Origin: Gallionella sp. UBA4121
GTDB lineage: Bacteria; Pseudomonadota; Gammaproteobacteria; Burkholderiales; Gallionellaceae
Assembly: GCA_002381565.1 (NCBI GenBank)
Contig: DFWZ01000048.1
Span: 13,051-70,507, forward strand
DNA: 57,457 bases
Reading direction: 5' to 3'
Below the pieces are notes generated by a model, which saw only the letters and a program-made list of their open reading frames with translations, was not told the origin of the DNA and searched no databases. Numbering within the stretch: position 1 is the stretch's first letter; every line of letters begins with the position of its first letter. Positions 35,151-43,064 of this stretch are shown here, in pieces. A program made the position numbers and the translations under genes.

Positions 35151-35310
35151 TCTCACGCGGAGTCGCGGAGGGCACAGAGAAAAATTCCAACACCAAATGT
35201 ATAGCATTCAAACTGGGGGGGGCAATTTGTATTTATTCAAATATTTTTATATTGTTACAATCCAGTACTATTTTTAATTCAATCGTTCTTCTCCGCGCCT
35301 CCGCGTGAGA
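35151..35310. mobile_element. 160-bp MITE-like element between yhcH and ridA
   Basis: The ends are 20-base terminal inverted repeats with one mismatch: TCTCACGCGGAGTCGCGGAG (35151-35170) and its complement CTCCGCGCCTCCGCGTGAGA (35291-35310). The centre is AT-rich with a run of eight G (35215-35222). The repeat is of the CTCCGCG...GTGAGA type seen dispersed in many bacterial genomes. It takes up most of the 221-base gap and has no coding capacity. Confidence 0.78.
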
Positions 35311-35354
35311 CTGCTTTTTCTGGGACAAAACATCTTACAGACAGGATTTTCAAC

Positions 35355-35741
35355 ATGGCAAACAAACAATTCATCCAGACCCCTGACGCACCTGCCGCCA
35401 TCGGCACCTATTCGCAGGCAATACGCGTGGGCGACACTGTGTATCTTTCCGGGCAGATCGGCCTCGACCCCGCCACCATGCAGATGGTGGAAGGCATAGA
35501 CGAGCAGATTCACCGCGTGTTCCAGAGTCTGCGCGCCGTTGCAAATGCGTCGCACAGCGACCTCAATGACCTGGTCAAGCTGAATGTTTTTCTGACTGAC
35601 CTCAAAAACTTCTCCAAGGTAAACGAGATCATGGCGGGCTATTTCCAGCAACCCTACCCCGCCCGTGCCGCAGTGGGCGTATCCGCACTGCCGCGCGGTG
35701 CGCTGGTAGAAATGGATGGAGTGCTGGTCGTTCAGGGCTGA
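35355..35741 (+). CDS. ridA: RidA-family enamine/imine deaminase
   Basis: A 128-residue RidA (YjgF/YER057c/UK114) protein that hydrolyses reactive 2-aminoacrylate and related imines. APAAIGTYSQAIRVGDTVYLSGQIG is the family N-terminal block, and the catalytic arginine lies in PARAAVGVSALPRGALVEMD. It would detoxify products of threonine dehydratase, encoded at 49.8 kb. A 33-base gap separates it from recG. Confidence 0.96.
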   Translation: MANKQFIQTPDAPAAIGTYSQAIRVGDTVYLSGQIGLDPATMQMVEGIDEQIHRVFQSLRAVANASHSDLNDLVKLNVFLTDLKNFSKVNEIMAGYFQQPYPARAAVGVSALPRGALVEMDGVLVVQG

Positions 35742-35774
35742 CTTGCGCCACAGTTCGTCAGGCAAGAGAGCGTA

Positions 35775-37958
35775 TTGACTGCACCCGCAAAAATCTCCCC
35801 CGCCACGCTGGCCAATCTTGCGAAGCTCGGCATCCGCCATCGCGCCGATCTGCTGCTGCACCTGCCTTTGCGCTACGAGGACGAGACTCATCTCGCACCG
35901 ATTGCAACGGTGGAGCCGGGCGAAACGGTGCAGGTACAGGGTGTCATCACGCACGCAGAGATAACCTTCAGGCCGCGCCGCACGCTGGTTTGCCGTTTAC
36001 AGGACGAATCTGGCGAGCTGTATCTGCGCTTTCTGAATTTCTATCCCAGCCAGACAAAACTGCTCGCCGTTGATCGCCAGATACGCGCTGTCGGCGAGGT
36101 GCGCATGGGTTATTACGGACTGGAAATGGTGCATCCGAAATGCCGAGCTGTGGGCGATGAAACACCGTTGCAAATCAGCCTGACACCCATTTACCCGACC
36201 ACGGCGGGTCTGTCGCAAACGGCATTGCGCAAACTGATCGCCAACGCCATTGAAGTGTTGCCAGCGCCGGATTACCTGCCGGAATCTATTCGCAACAAGT
36301 TAAAATTAAATGATTTTTCTGCAAGCATCAGGGTGCTGCATGCGCCGGATGTTGCTGCAAACTCTCTTGATGATCGCAGTCATCCCGCCTGGCGGCGTAT
36401 CAAATTCGATGAATTGCTGGCGCAGCAACTCTCGATGCGCGTGCATCACAAGGAACGAAGCCAGCGCGCAGCGCCTGCGCTCAAACCGATAGGTCATTTC
36501 ACCAGCGAACTGTTGAAAAACCTGCCGTTCAAACTGACCGGCGCACAACAGAAAGTATTCAGCGAGATCAGCTGCGATCTGGCAAAACCACATCCGATGC
36601 AACGTCTGCTGCTGGGCGATGTCGGCAGCGGAAAAACCATCGTCGCCGCACTCGCGGCACTTCAAGCCATCGAAAATGGCTACCAGGTTGCCTTCATGGC
36701 ACCCACCGAGATCCTCGCCGAACAGCACTATTTAAAATTGTCCGACTGGCTCTCCCCGCTGGGCATCACTCCGGTCTGGCTGTCCGGCAGCCTGAAGAAA
36801 AAAGATAAGCGCACAGCCTCAGACAAAATCGCTACGGGCGAAACGCTGCTTGCCATCGGCACGCACGCGCTGTTTCAGCAACAGATCAGCTTCCACAAAC
36901 TGGGGCTGGCAATCGTCGATGAACAGCATAAGTTCGGCGTGCAACAGCGTCTGGCGCTGCATGCCAAAGGAAAGATTCTTCCCTCTGTCAGGGGGAAGAA
37001 TGAGATAGGGGTAGAATCGTTGAACACTGCAACCCCCACTCTAACCCTGGATGAAACAACTAGCCATTCGACCAGGCTGCAACAAACCTCAGCCAAATCG
37101 CAGGTTACCCCCCTGAATGAGGGAGGAAAACCTCAAGAGCCACACCAGTTGATGATGAGTGCCACGCCGATTCCGCGCACCCTTGCAATGAGCTATTACG
37201 CCGATCTGGACGTGTCGGTGATAGACGAATTACCCCCGGGGCGCACCCCTGTGATTACCAAACTGGTCAGCGATGCGCGCCGGGAAGAGGTATTCGAGCG
37301 GGTGCGCGCCGCCTGCATGGCAGGACAACAGGCCTACTGGGTGTGCCCGTTGATAGATGAGTCCGAAGTACTGCAATTGCAGAACGCGCTGGAAACATAT
37401 CAACTTCTCAGCGAAACCTTTCCGGAGCTGCGCGTGGGTCTGGTTCACGGCAAGATGGACAGCGGCGAAAAAGTCCGCGTGATGGCCGCGTTCAAGAGCG
37501 GCGAACTCCAGTTGCTGGTCGCGACCACCGTCATCGAAGTCGGCGTTGATGTGCCCAATGCCAGCCTGATGGTGATCGATCACGCCGAGCGCATGGGGCT
37601 GGCACAGTTGCATCAACTGCGCGGGCGGGTGGGCCGCGGGGCTGCGCAGAGCCTGTGCATCCTGCTGTATCAGAAACCGCTGTCCGAGTTGGCCCGAACG
37701 CGCCTGAAAGTCATTTTCGAGAACACAGACGGCTTCGAAATTGCGCAACAGGACTTACAATTGCGCGGACCGGGAGAACTGCTTGGCGCAAGACAGAGCG
37801 GCGTGGCGATGCTGCGCTTTGCCGATATCGATGCTGACGAAGATTTATTGAACCATGCGCGTATCGTTGCCGATGAATTGCTGCGCGATTATCCGGAAGC
37901 CGCACGGAGCTATTTGCACCGCTGGATGGCAAACAAACATGACTATTTGCATGTATAA
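35775..37958 (+). CDS. recG: ATP-dependent DNA helicase RecG with an in-frame insertion
   Basis: A 727-residue branch-migration helicase for stalled forks. It begins with TTG (MTAPAKISPATL), has the wedge OB domain, then Walker A LLGDVGSGKT, motif II VDEQHKFG, motif III MMSATPIPRT, and the C-terminal helicase motifs VIDHAERMGLAQLHQLRGRVGRG. About 56 codons (36972-37139) sit between AKG and PHQLMMSATP, where RecG proteins normally have a loop of only a few residues. That segment is repetitive palindromic DNA (see separate entry). The frame is intact, so activity may be retained. Its stop overlaps the start of ubiC. Confidence 0.95.
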   Translation: MTAPAKISPATLANLAKLGIRHRADLLLHLPLRYEDETHLAPIATVEPGETVQVQGVITHAEITFRPRRTLVCRLQDESGELYLRFLNFYPSQTKLLAVDRQIRAVGEVRMGYYGLEMVHPKCRAVGDETPLQISLTPIYPTTAGLSQTALRKLIANAIEVLPAPDYLPESIRNKLKLNDFSASIRVLHAPDVAANSLDDRSHPAWRRIKFDELLAQQLSMRVHHKERSQRAAPALKPIGHFTSELLKNLPFKLTGAQQKVFSEISCDLAKPHPMQRLLLGDVGSGKTIVAALAALQAIENGYQVAFMAPTEILAEQHYLKLSDWLSPLGITPVWLSGSLKKKDKRTASDKIATGETLLAIGTHALFQQQISFHKLGLAIVDEQHKFGVQQRLALHAKGKILPSVRGKNEIGVESLNTATPTLTLDETTSHSTRLQQTSAKSQVTPLNEGGKPQEPHQLMMSATPIPRTLAMSYYADLDVSVIDELPPGRTPVITKLVSDARREEVFERVRAACMAGQQAYWVCPLIDESEVLQLQNALETYQLLSETFPELRVGLVHGKMDSGEKVRVMAAFKSGELQLLVATTVIEVGVDVPNASLMVIDHAERMGLAQLHQLRGRVGRGAAQSLCILLYQKPLSELARTRLKVIFENTDGFEIAQQDLQLRGPGELLGARQSGVAMLRFADIDADEDLLNHARIVADELLRDYPEAARSYLHRWMANKHDYLHV
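36972..37139. repeat. 168-bp palindromic element inserted in frame in recG
   Basis: The ends are related inverted repeats: TTCTTCCCTCTGTCAGGGGG near 36976 and, on the other strand, TTTCCTCCCTCATTCAGGGG near 37130. The left end folds by itself (CTTCCC...GGGAAG), and AGATAGGGGT/ACCCCCACTCT forms an inner stem. It is an exact multiple of three (56 codons) with no stop codon in the recG frame. Confidence 0.75.
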
Positions 37959-38550
37959 ATCCCTCTCCCGCAAGCCGGGGAGGGATGCTGTCTCGCTGCG
38001 CGAGTCTCACGTAATCGACACATTCTGGAACAACACTGCGTTGGGAGCCGAAACAGCGTTGATGCCCTGGCTGCGCGACCATGGCTCGCTGACGCGGCGC
38101 ATCGTGCAACGCTGCGAGCGTTTTTCCGTGCGCAACGTAAAAGACGGTCTGGCGCGCATTGCCTTGGATGAATCAGCCCTGCTGGGTATCGCACCCCGAC
38201 AGCTCGCCTGGTCACGTGAAGTTTTTCTGTGCGCCGACGATCAGCCCGTAGTATTCGCACACAGCGCCTGCGCCGGGCTGCGCGGCGCCTGGCAGTCTGT
38301 GCGACACCTTGGCAACAAACCGCTGGGCGCGGTGTTGTTCTCGCATCCGTTAATTTCCCCCCGGCCATTGCATTACAAGGCCTTGCACGCGCATCATCCG
38401 CTGTACCGGCGCGCAGCCGGCGTATTGTCCGATCCGCCCGGCAGGTTGTGGGCGCGCAGATCCCTGTTTTATTTGCACAATGAACCGCTGCTGGTAACGG
38501 AAGTATTTTTGCCCGGCATAAAAAAACTACAATTGATAATTGATAATTGA
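37951..38550 (+). CDS. ubiC: Chorismate lyase
   Basis: A 199-residue protein related to UbiC, which releases 4-hydroxybenzoate from chorismate for ubiquinone. WLRDHGSLTRRI, the SWSREVFL-like LAWSREVFL segment, and RRSLFYLHNEPLLVTEVFLP are family blocks. I chose the ATG at 37951, which overlaps the recG stop; an ATG at 37939 is also possible. Its first ~15 residues are read from a GC-rich hairpin repeat, and its last five (LIIDN) from a heptamer repeat, so both ends of the protein are repeat-derived. Followed directly by ubiA. Confidence 0.9.
   Translation: MYKSLSRKPGRDAVSLRESHVIDTFWNNTALGAETALMPWLRDHGSLTRRIVQRCERFSVRNVKDGLARIALDESALLGIAPRQLAWSREVFLCADDQPVVFAHSACAGLRGAWQSVRHLGNKPLGAVLFSHPLISPRPLHYKALHAHHPLYRRAAGVLSDPPGRLWARRSLFYLHNEPLLVTEVFLPGIKKLQLIIDN
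37961..37984. repeat. Hairpin repeat at the 5' end of ubiC
   Basis: CCCTCTCCCG, four bases CAAG, then CCGGGGAGGG form an imperfect palindrome of the widespread CCCTCTCCC type. It begins two bases after the recG stop and is translated as ubiC codons 4-11. Confidence 0.6.
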
Positions 38551-38554
38551 TAAC
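38532..38554. repeat. Heptanucleotide repeat between ubiC and ubiA
   Basis: ATTGATA is repeated three times in strict register and runs into ACT just before the ubiA ATG (38556). The array encodes the last residues and the stop codon of ubiC. Confidence 0.75.
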
Positions 38555-38555
38555 T

Positions 38556-39416
38556 ATGAATTACTCCGAACGCTTGTCGCTGTACATGCAGCTCACCCGC
38601 CTGAACCGGCCTATCGGCATACTGCTGCTGTTATGGCCGACGCTATGGGGCGTGTGGATCGCAGGCGCAGGGCTCCCTGCCTGGCACATCGTGCTGATCT
38701 TCACGCTGGGCACCGTCCTGATGCGCTCCGCCGGCTGCGCGATCAACGACTTCGCCGACCGCCACATAGACCGTCATGTCAAGCGCACGAGTGAGCGCCC
38801 CGTCACCAGCGGACGCATTACGCCTCGCGAGGCACTGTGGCTGGCAGCAGCACTCTCGGTACTTTCCCTGCTGCTGATTCTGCCGCTCAATACACTGACA
38901 ATACTGCTGTCGATTCCGGCGGTTTTCCTGGCGGGCAGCTACCCGTTCACCAAACGTTTTTTTGTCATTCCGCAAGCCTACCTGGGCATCGCGTTCGGCT
39001 TCGGCATCCCGATGGCCTTCGCCGCCCAGCTAGACAGCGTGCCGCCCGTGGCCTGGCTTCTTTTGAGTGCGAATATTTTCTGGGCGATCGCCTACGATAC
39101 AGAATACGCGATGGTGGACAGGGATGACGACATCCATCTGGGCATCCACTCTTCCGCCCTGTTGTTCGGCAAATACGACGTGGCGGCAGTGATGATCTGT
39201 TACGCCATCACGCTGGCATTACTGGCCTGGGCAGGGTTGCTGGCAAACCTGGGTGGGTTGTATTACGCCGGATTGGCAATCGCGGCCGCCATCGCGCTGT
39301 ATCATTACAGCCTGATCAGAAATCGCGAGCGCAATGCCTGCTTCAAGGCGTTCCTGCACAACAACTGGTTCGGCGCAGCGGTATTCGCCGGCATCGTACT
39401 GGATTACCAAAGATGA
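38556..39416 (+). CDS. ubiA: 4-hydroxybenzoate polyprenyltransferase
   Basis: A 286-residue membrane protein with about eight helices that attaches the polyprenyl tail to 4-hydroxybenzoate. The prenyl-diphosphate site NDFADRHID and the second Asp-rich motif (YDTEYAMVDRDDD) are both present. The ATG at 38556 is preferred over the TTG at 38547, which lies in the repeat. It follows ubiC, its pathway partner, and overlaps the methyltransferase gene by four bases. Confidence 0.97.
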   Translation: MNYSERLSLYMQLTRLNRPIGILLLLWPTLWGVWIAGAGLPAWHIVLIFTLGTVLMRSAGCAINDFADRHIDRHVKRTSERPVTSGRITPREALWLAAALSVLSLLLILPLNTLTILLSIPAVFLAGSYPFTKRFFVIPQAYLGIAFGFGIPMAFAAQLDSVPPVAWLLLSANIFWAIAYDTEYAMVDRDDDIHLGIHSSALLFGKYDVAAVMICYAITLALLAWAGLLANLGGLYYAGLAIAAAIALYHYSLIRNRERNACFKAFLHNNWFGAAVFAGIVLDYQR

Positions 39417-40036
39417 GCCGAGACTACCGCAGCAATCCCTGGCTGCGCATCAGCTACAGCCTGATCGCACCGCTTTACGATCTGGTTATCGAGCGCCCGA
39501 TGAAGGCGGCGCGCAAACAATCGCTGCAAGCATTGCCTGCCGTCACCGCAAAGAAAGTGTTATTGAGCGGCATCGGCACAGGACTTGATCTGCCCCTGCT
39601 GCCAGCTCTGCATCACTACACCGCGCTCGATTTCAATACTGCGATGCTCTCCCGCGCCAGGTCACGCGGCACCGGGTTGCAGGTGGACTGGGTACTGGGC
39701 GACAGCATGGCATTGCCTTTCACCGATGAGCATTTCGACCATATCGTGCTGCACCTGATCACAGCCGTCGTGCCTGAACCTGCACAATGCCTCTGTGAAG
39801 CGGCGCGGGTTCTCAAACCCGGCGGCACCATCATTCTGTTCGACAAATTTCTGCGCTCCGGACAATCCGCCCCCCTGCGCCGCATGCTCACCCCGCTGTC
39901 GCGCCGCATCGCCACCCGTATGGACGTGGTGTTCGAGGAAGTCTTGCTCGCCACACCGGAACTGGAAGTCGTAAGCGATGTGTCCATGCTGGCCGGGGGC
40001 TGGTTTCGCGGGATCGTATTGCGTAAATCAGCATGA
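39413..40036 (+). CDS. Class I SAM-dependent methyltransferase
   Basis: A 207-residue protein. LLSGIGTGLDLPLLP is a SAM-binding loop (the usual acidic Gly-rich motif with S in place of D/E), ALDFNTAMLSRAR binds the ribose, and GDSMALPFTDEHFDHIVLHL with VLKPGGTIILFDKF are motifs II-III. It resembles phospholipid or ubiquinone-type methyltransferases (PmtA/UbiE-like). Overlap with ubiA (ATGA) suggests quinone methylation, but this is inference. A GGGCCC...GGGCCC hairpin follows at about 40116-40135. Confidence 0.82.
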   Translation: MSRDYRSNPWLRISYSLIAPLYDLVIERPMKAARKQSLQALPAVTAKKVLLSGIGTGLDLPLLPALHHYTALDFNTAMLSRARSRGTGLQVDWVLGDSMALPFTDEHFDHIVLHLITAVVPEPAQCLCEAARVLKPGGTIILFDKFLRSGQSAPLRRMLTPLSRRIATRMDVVFEEVLLATPELEVVSDVSMLAGGWFRGIVLRKSA

Positions 40037-40143
40037 ACAGCTGCTGCCGGCGAAAATTCCCGCCTGAAGTTACCGGCACAATAACCCGCTAAAACCTACA
40101 GGCGAAGGAACATTTGCGGGCCCATCCCGGGCCCGGCGTGCGG

Positions 40144-41064
40144 CTACACCCAGTCTTTGGGTTGCAGATAAATATCGTACAACTCGGCTTCCGGCGTGCC
40201 CGGCTCCGGATGCCAGTCGTAGCGCCATTTCACCAGCGGCGGCATTGACAGCAAAATGGATTCTGTGCGTCCGTTGGACTGCAAGCCGAAGATGGTGCCG
40301 CGGTCTATAACTAAATTGAATTCCACGTAACGCCCGCGCCTGTACAACTGAAAGTCACGTTCGCGTTCGCCATAAGGCGTATTCATGCGCTTTTCCAGCA
40401 GCGGCACATAGGCCGACAGAAAGTGATCGCCGACGCTTTGCTGGATGGCAAATGCCGTGTCGAAATCAGGGGTGTTCATGTCGTCGAAAAAAATACCGCC
40501 GATACCGCGCGGTTCGTTGCGATGCTTCAGGAAGAAATATTCGTCACACCATTTCTTGTACTTTCCATGCAGATCATCGCCAAAGGGGGCGAGCGAATTC
40601 TTGCAGATCTGATGAAAATGCACCGCATCTTCCTCGAAGCCATAATACGGCGTCAAATCCATCCCGCCGCCGAACCAGAACACGGCGTCCCCATCCGGCT
40701 TGTGCGCCATGAACATGCGCACGTTGGCATGCGTGGTGGGCGCATACGGGTTGCGCGGATGCATCACCAGCGACACACCCATCGCCTCCCAACGGCATCC
40801 TGCCAACTCGGGACGATGCGCCGTGGCAGAGGCAGGCATCTTGTCGCCCTGCACATGCGAGAATGCCACGCCGCCGCGCTCCAGCACGTTCCCCTCTTCG
40901 AGGATGCAGCTGATGCCGCCGCCCGCGCCGATACCCGCACCACCTGGTTCGCGTTCCCACTTGTCGCGGATGAATTTCTTGCCGTCCACCTGTTCCAGGC
41001 GCTCAACGATCAATTCTTGCAGTTCGAGCAGGTATTCTTTAACGGCTGCGCTGTTTAAACTCAT
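40144..41064 (-). CDS. hemF: Oxygen-dependent coproporphyrinogen III oxidase
   Basis: A 306-residue cytoplasmic enzyme of haem synthesis that uses O2 to decarboxylate coproporphyrinogen III. GVAFSHVQGDKMPASATAHRPELAG, HPRNPYAPTTHANVR, WFGGGMDLTPYYG and GRYVEFNLVIDRGTIFGLQ are invariant HemF blocks. Its presence implies an aerobic or microaerobic life style. Last gene of dusB-fis-purH-purD-tsaC-hemF. Confidence 0.98.
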   Translation of the reverse strand: MSLNSAAVKEYLLELQELIVERLEQVDGKKFIRDKWEREPGGAGIGAGGGISCILEEGNVLERGGVAFSHVQGDKMPASATAHRPELAGCRWEAMGVSLVMHPRNPYAPTTHANVRMFMAHKPDGDAVFWFGGGMDLTPYYGFEEDAVHFHQICKNSLAPFGDDLHGKYKKWCDEYFFLKHRNEPRGIGGIFFDDMNTPDFDTAFAIQQSVGDHFLSAYVPLLEKRMNTPYGERERDFQLYRRGRYVEFNLVIDRGTIFGLQSNGRTESILLSMPPLVKWRYDWHPEPGTPEAELYDIYLQPKDWV

Positions 41065-41148
41065 ATTCTCTCCTGTTTCGCCTTCATTCCCGCCCCCGAC
41101 TGCCCCATTCGGGGACAGGCTGCGGCATGAATCCGGCTTATTAAAATA

Positions 41149-41700
41149 TTATCTACGCACGATTCTACCATCCGACCATGCCTGTATCGTCGACGGCTGA
41201 CGGCGTTTTCCCACCATTCCCGGCAATACCCAGACTTTTTTACCGAACAGGCGCTGACATTCTGCATATGTCCGTGTGGAACGCTGCCCGCTTTGATTGG
41301 CGCTGGTGGAAACCAGCGCGCTGCGCACGCCCTGACAAAGCCGTTTGGCAGAGGCATATGCAGTAAGACGCACCGCCAGCGTGTCATGTTCACCACGCAA
41401 CCACCTGGGCGCCGTTTTTTTCACCGGCATCAGGCAGGTAATAGTCTGCTCGCCTGCTTCCTGCAACCTCAGTTGCTGGGCAGGCGTGAGCGGTTGCAAA
41501 TAGCGCGCCACCTGCTGGTAACTCGATGCGATCAGGATCAGCCCCTTGCGTTGCGGGCGCTGCTTTAACTTCAGCAGACGCTGTACCGCAACACGATTGG
41601 CCGGATCGCAACCCAGCCCGTAACAGGATTCAGTGGGATAAGCGATCAGCCCGCCCTGCGCAAGATGGGCTGCGATGCTGCGATACGATGGCTGTATCAC
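41149..41700 (-). CDS. tsaC: L-threonylcarbamoyladenylate synthase
   Basis: A 183-residue TsaC/YrdC-domain protein that makes the carbamoyl donor for t6A37 in tRNA. YPTESCYGLGCDP and KQRPQRKGLILIAS are the KRSTxN-type substrate motifs, and SALVSTSANQSGQ closes the active site. It lacks the SUA5 C-terminal domain, so is TsaC-type. The start directly abuts the purD stop. Confidence 0.95.
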   Translation of the reverse strand: MIQPSYRSIAAHLAQGGLIAYPTESCYGLGCDPANRVAVQRLLKLKQRPQRKGLILIASSYQQVARYLQPLTPAQQLRLQEAGEQTITCLMPVKKTAPRWLRGEHDTLAVRLTAYASAKRLCQGVRSALVSTSANQSGQRSTRTYAECQRLFGKKVWVLPGMVGKRRQPSTIQAWSDGRIVRR

Positions 41701-42975
41701 TTACTTCGTCTTGATTGCCCGAAAGCCGATGTCGCGACGCATCTGGCAACCCTCGAAGGAAATTCCATCCGCCACCTGATAGGCGCGCCGTTGCGCCATA
41801 CGCACGCTGTCGCCCAAAGCCGTGACGCAGAGCACACGCCCGCCGCAGGTTTCAACCTTGCCATCATGCAGCGTCGTTCCGGCGTGAAACACGTGCACAT
41901 CCTCTTCCGCCTTGACCGGCAAACCTGTGATCACATCGCCGCTCCTCGGCGTGTCGGGATAATTGAAAGCTGCCATCACCACGCCCAGCGCGGTGCGCCT
42001 GTCCCATTCCACTTCAATGGTATCGAGTATGCCGTTCACCGCATGTTCCACCAGCGTCAAAAGGTCGGTCTTCAGACGCAGCATGATGGGCTGAGTTTCC
42101 GGGTCGCCCATGCGGCAGTTGAATTCCAGTACCTTAATGCTGCCATCGGGAGAGATCATCAGCCCGGCGTATAAAAAACCGGTGTAAGTGTGTCCTTCCT
42201 TTTCCATGCCATGCACTGTTGGCATGATCACTTCGCGCAGCGCACGCGCATACACTTCGGGCGTGACCACCGGGGCTGGGGAGTACGCGCCCATGCCGCC
42301 GGTATTCGGGCCCAGATCGTCATCCATCAGGCGCTTGTGATCCTGGCTGGTCGCCAGCGGCAACACGTTTTTGCCGTCTACCATCACGATGAAGCTGGCT
42401 TCTTCGCCTGCCAGAAACTCTTCGATCACCACCCGCGCGCCAGCATCACCCAGCTTATTATCGGACAACATCATGTCGACCGCCTGATGCGCTTCATCCA
42501 GGGTCATCGCGACCACCACGCCCTTGCCTGCCGCCAGTCCGTCCGCCTTGATCACGATCGGTGCGCCATGTTTATCAACGTAGGCATGAGCTGCCGCCAC
42601 ATCGCTGAACGTCTCGTAGAACGCGGTGGGAATATTGTGCCGCACCATGAAGGCCTTGGCGAAATCCTTGGAGGACTCCAGTTGCGCGGCAGCTTTGGTC
42701 GGGCCGAAGATTTTCAGATCTGCGCGGCGGAACGCATCGACCACCCCTTTGGACAGCGGCGCTTCGGGGCCTACCACGGTGAGATAAATACCCTCTTTCT
42801 GTGCAAACGCCAGCAATTCGTCAACCTCGCTGATTGCGACGTTTTCCACGCCGTTTTCCAGTGCCGTGCCGGCATTGCCGGGGGCGACATACACCTTCTG
42901 CACGCGGGGGGATTGCGCCAGACGCCACGCCAGCGCGTGCTCACGACCACCGGAACCGATAACTAAAATTTTCAT
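41701..42975 (-). CDS. purD: Phosphoribosylamine--glycine ligase
   Basis: A 424-residue ATP-grasp enzyme for the second step of purine synthesis. MKILVIGSGGREHALAW and GPEAPLSKGVVDAFR are the N-terminal block; APIVIKADGLAAGKGVVVA and FNCRMGDPETQ are ATP-grasp motifs. A short unassigned gap with heptamer repeats separates it from purH, so it is probably in the purH operon. Confidence 0.98.
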   Translation of the reverse strand: MKILVIGSGGREHALAWRLAQSPRVQKVYVAPGNAGTALENGVENVAISEVDELLAFAQKEGIYLTVVGPEAPLSKGVVDAFRRADLKIFGPTKAAAQLESSKDFAKAFMVRHNIPTAFYETFSDVAAAHAYVDKHGAPIVIKADGLAAGKGVVVAMTLDEAHQAVDMMLSDNKLGDAGARVVIEEFLAGEEASFIVMVDGKNVLPLATSQDHKRLMDDDLGPNTGGMGAYSPAPVVTPEVYARALREVIMPTVHGMEKEGHTYTGFLYAGLMISPDGSIKVLEFNCRMGDPETQPIMLRLKTDLLTLVEHAVNGILDTIEVEWDRRTALGVVMAAFNYPDTPRSGDVITGLPVKAEEDVHVFHAGTTLHDGKVETCGGRVLCVTALGDSVRMAQRRAYQVADGISFEGCQMRRDIGFRAIKTK

Positions 42976-43029
42976 ATTTTTCCTTTAGCTGATAGCCGCA
43001 GCTGGCAACACGCCTGAAGACGCACTGCC

Positions 43030-43055
43030 ACTCGCTCCTGAATCCTGAATCCTCG
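43030..43055. repeat. Heptanucleotide repeat between purH and purD
   Basis: GAATCCT, GAATCCT and CGATCCA follow in 7-base register in the 89-base purH-purD gap. The units resemble those at the dsbA/SDR junction (GGATTGAG/GGATCGAG on the other strand), so these two arrays may share an origin. Confidence 0.65.
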
Positions 43056-43064
43056 ATCCAGCCT

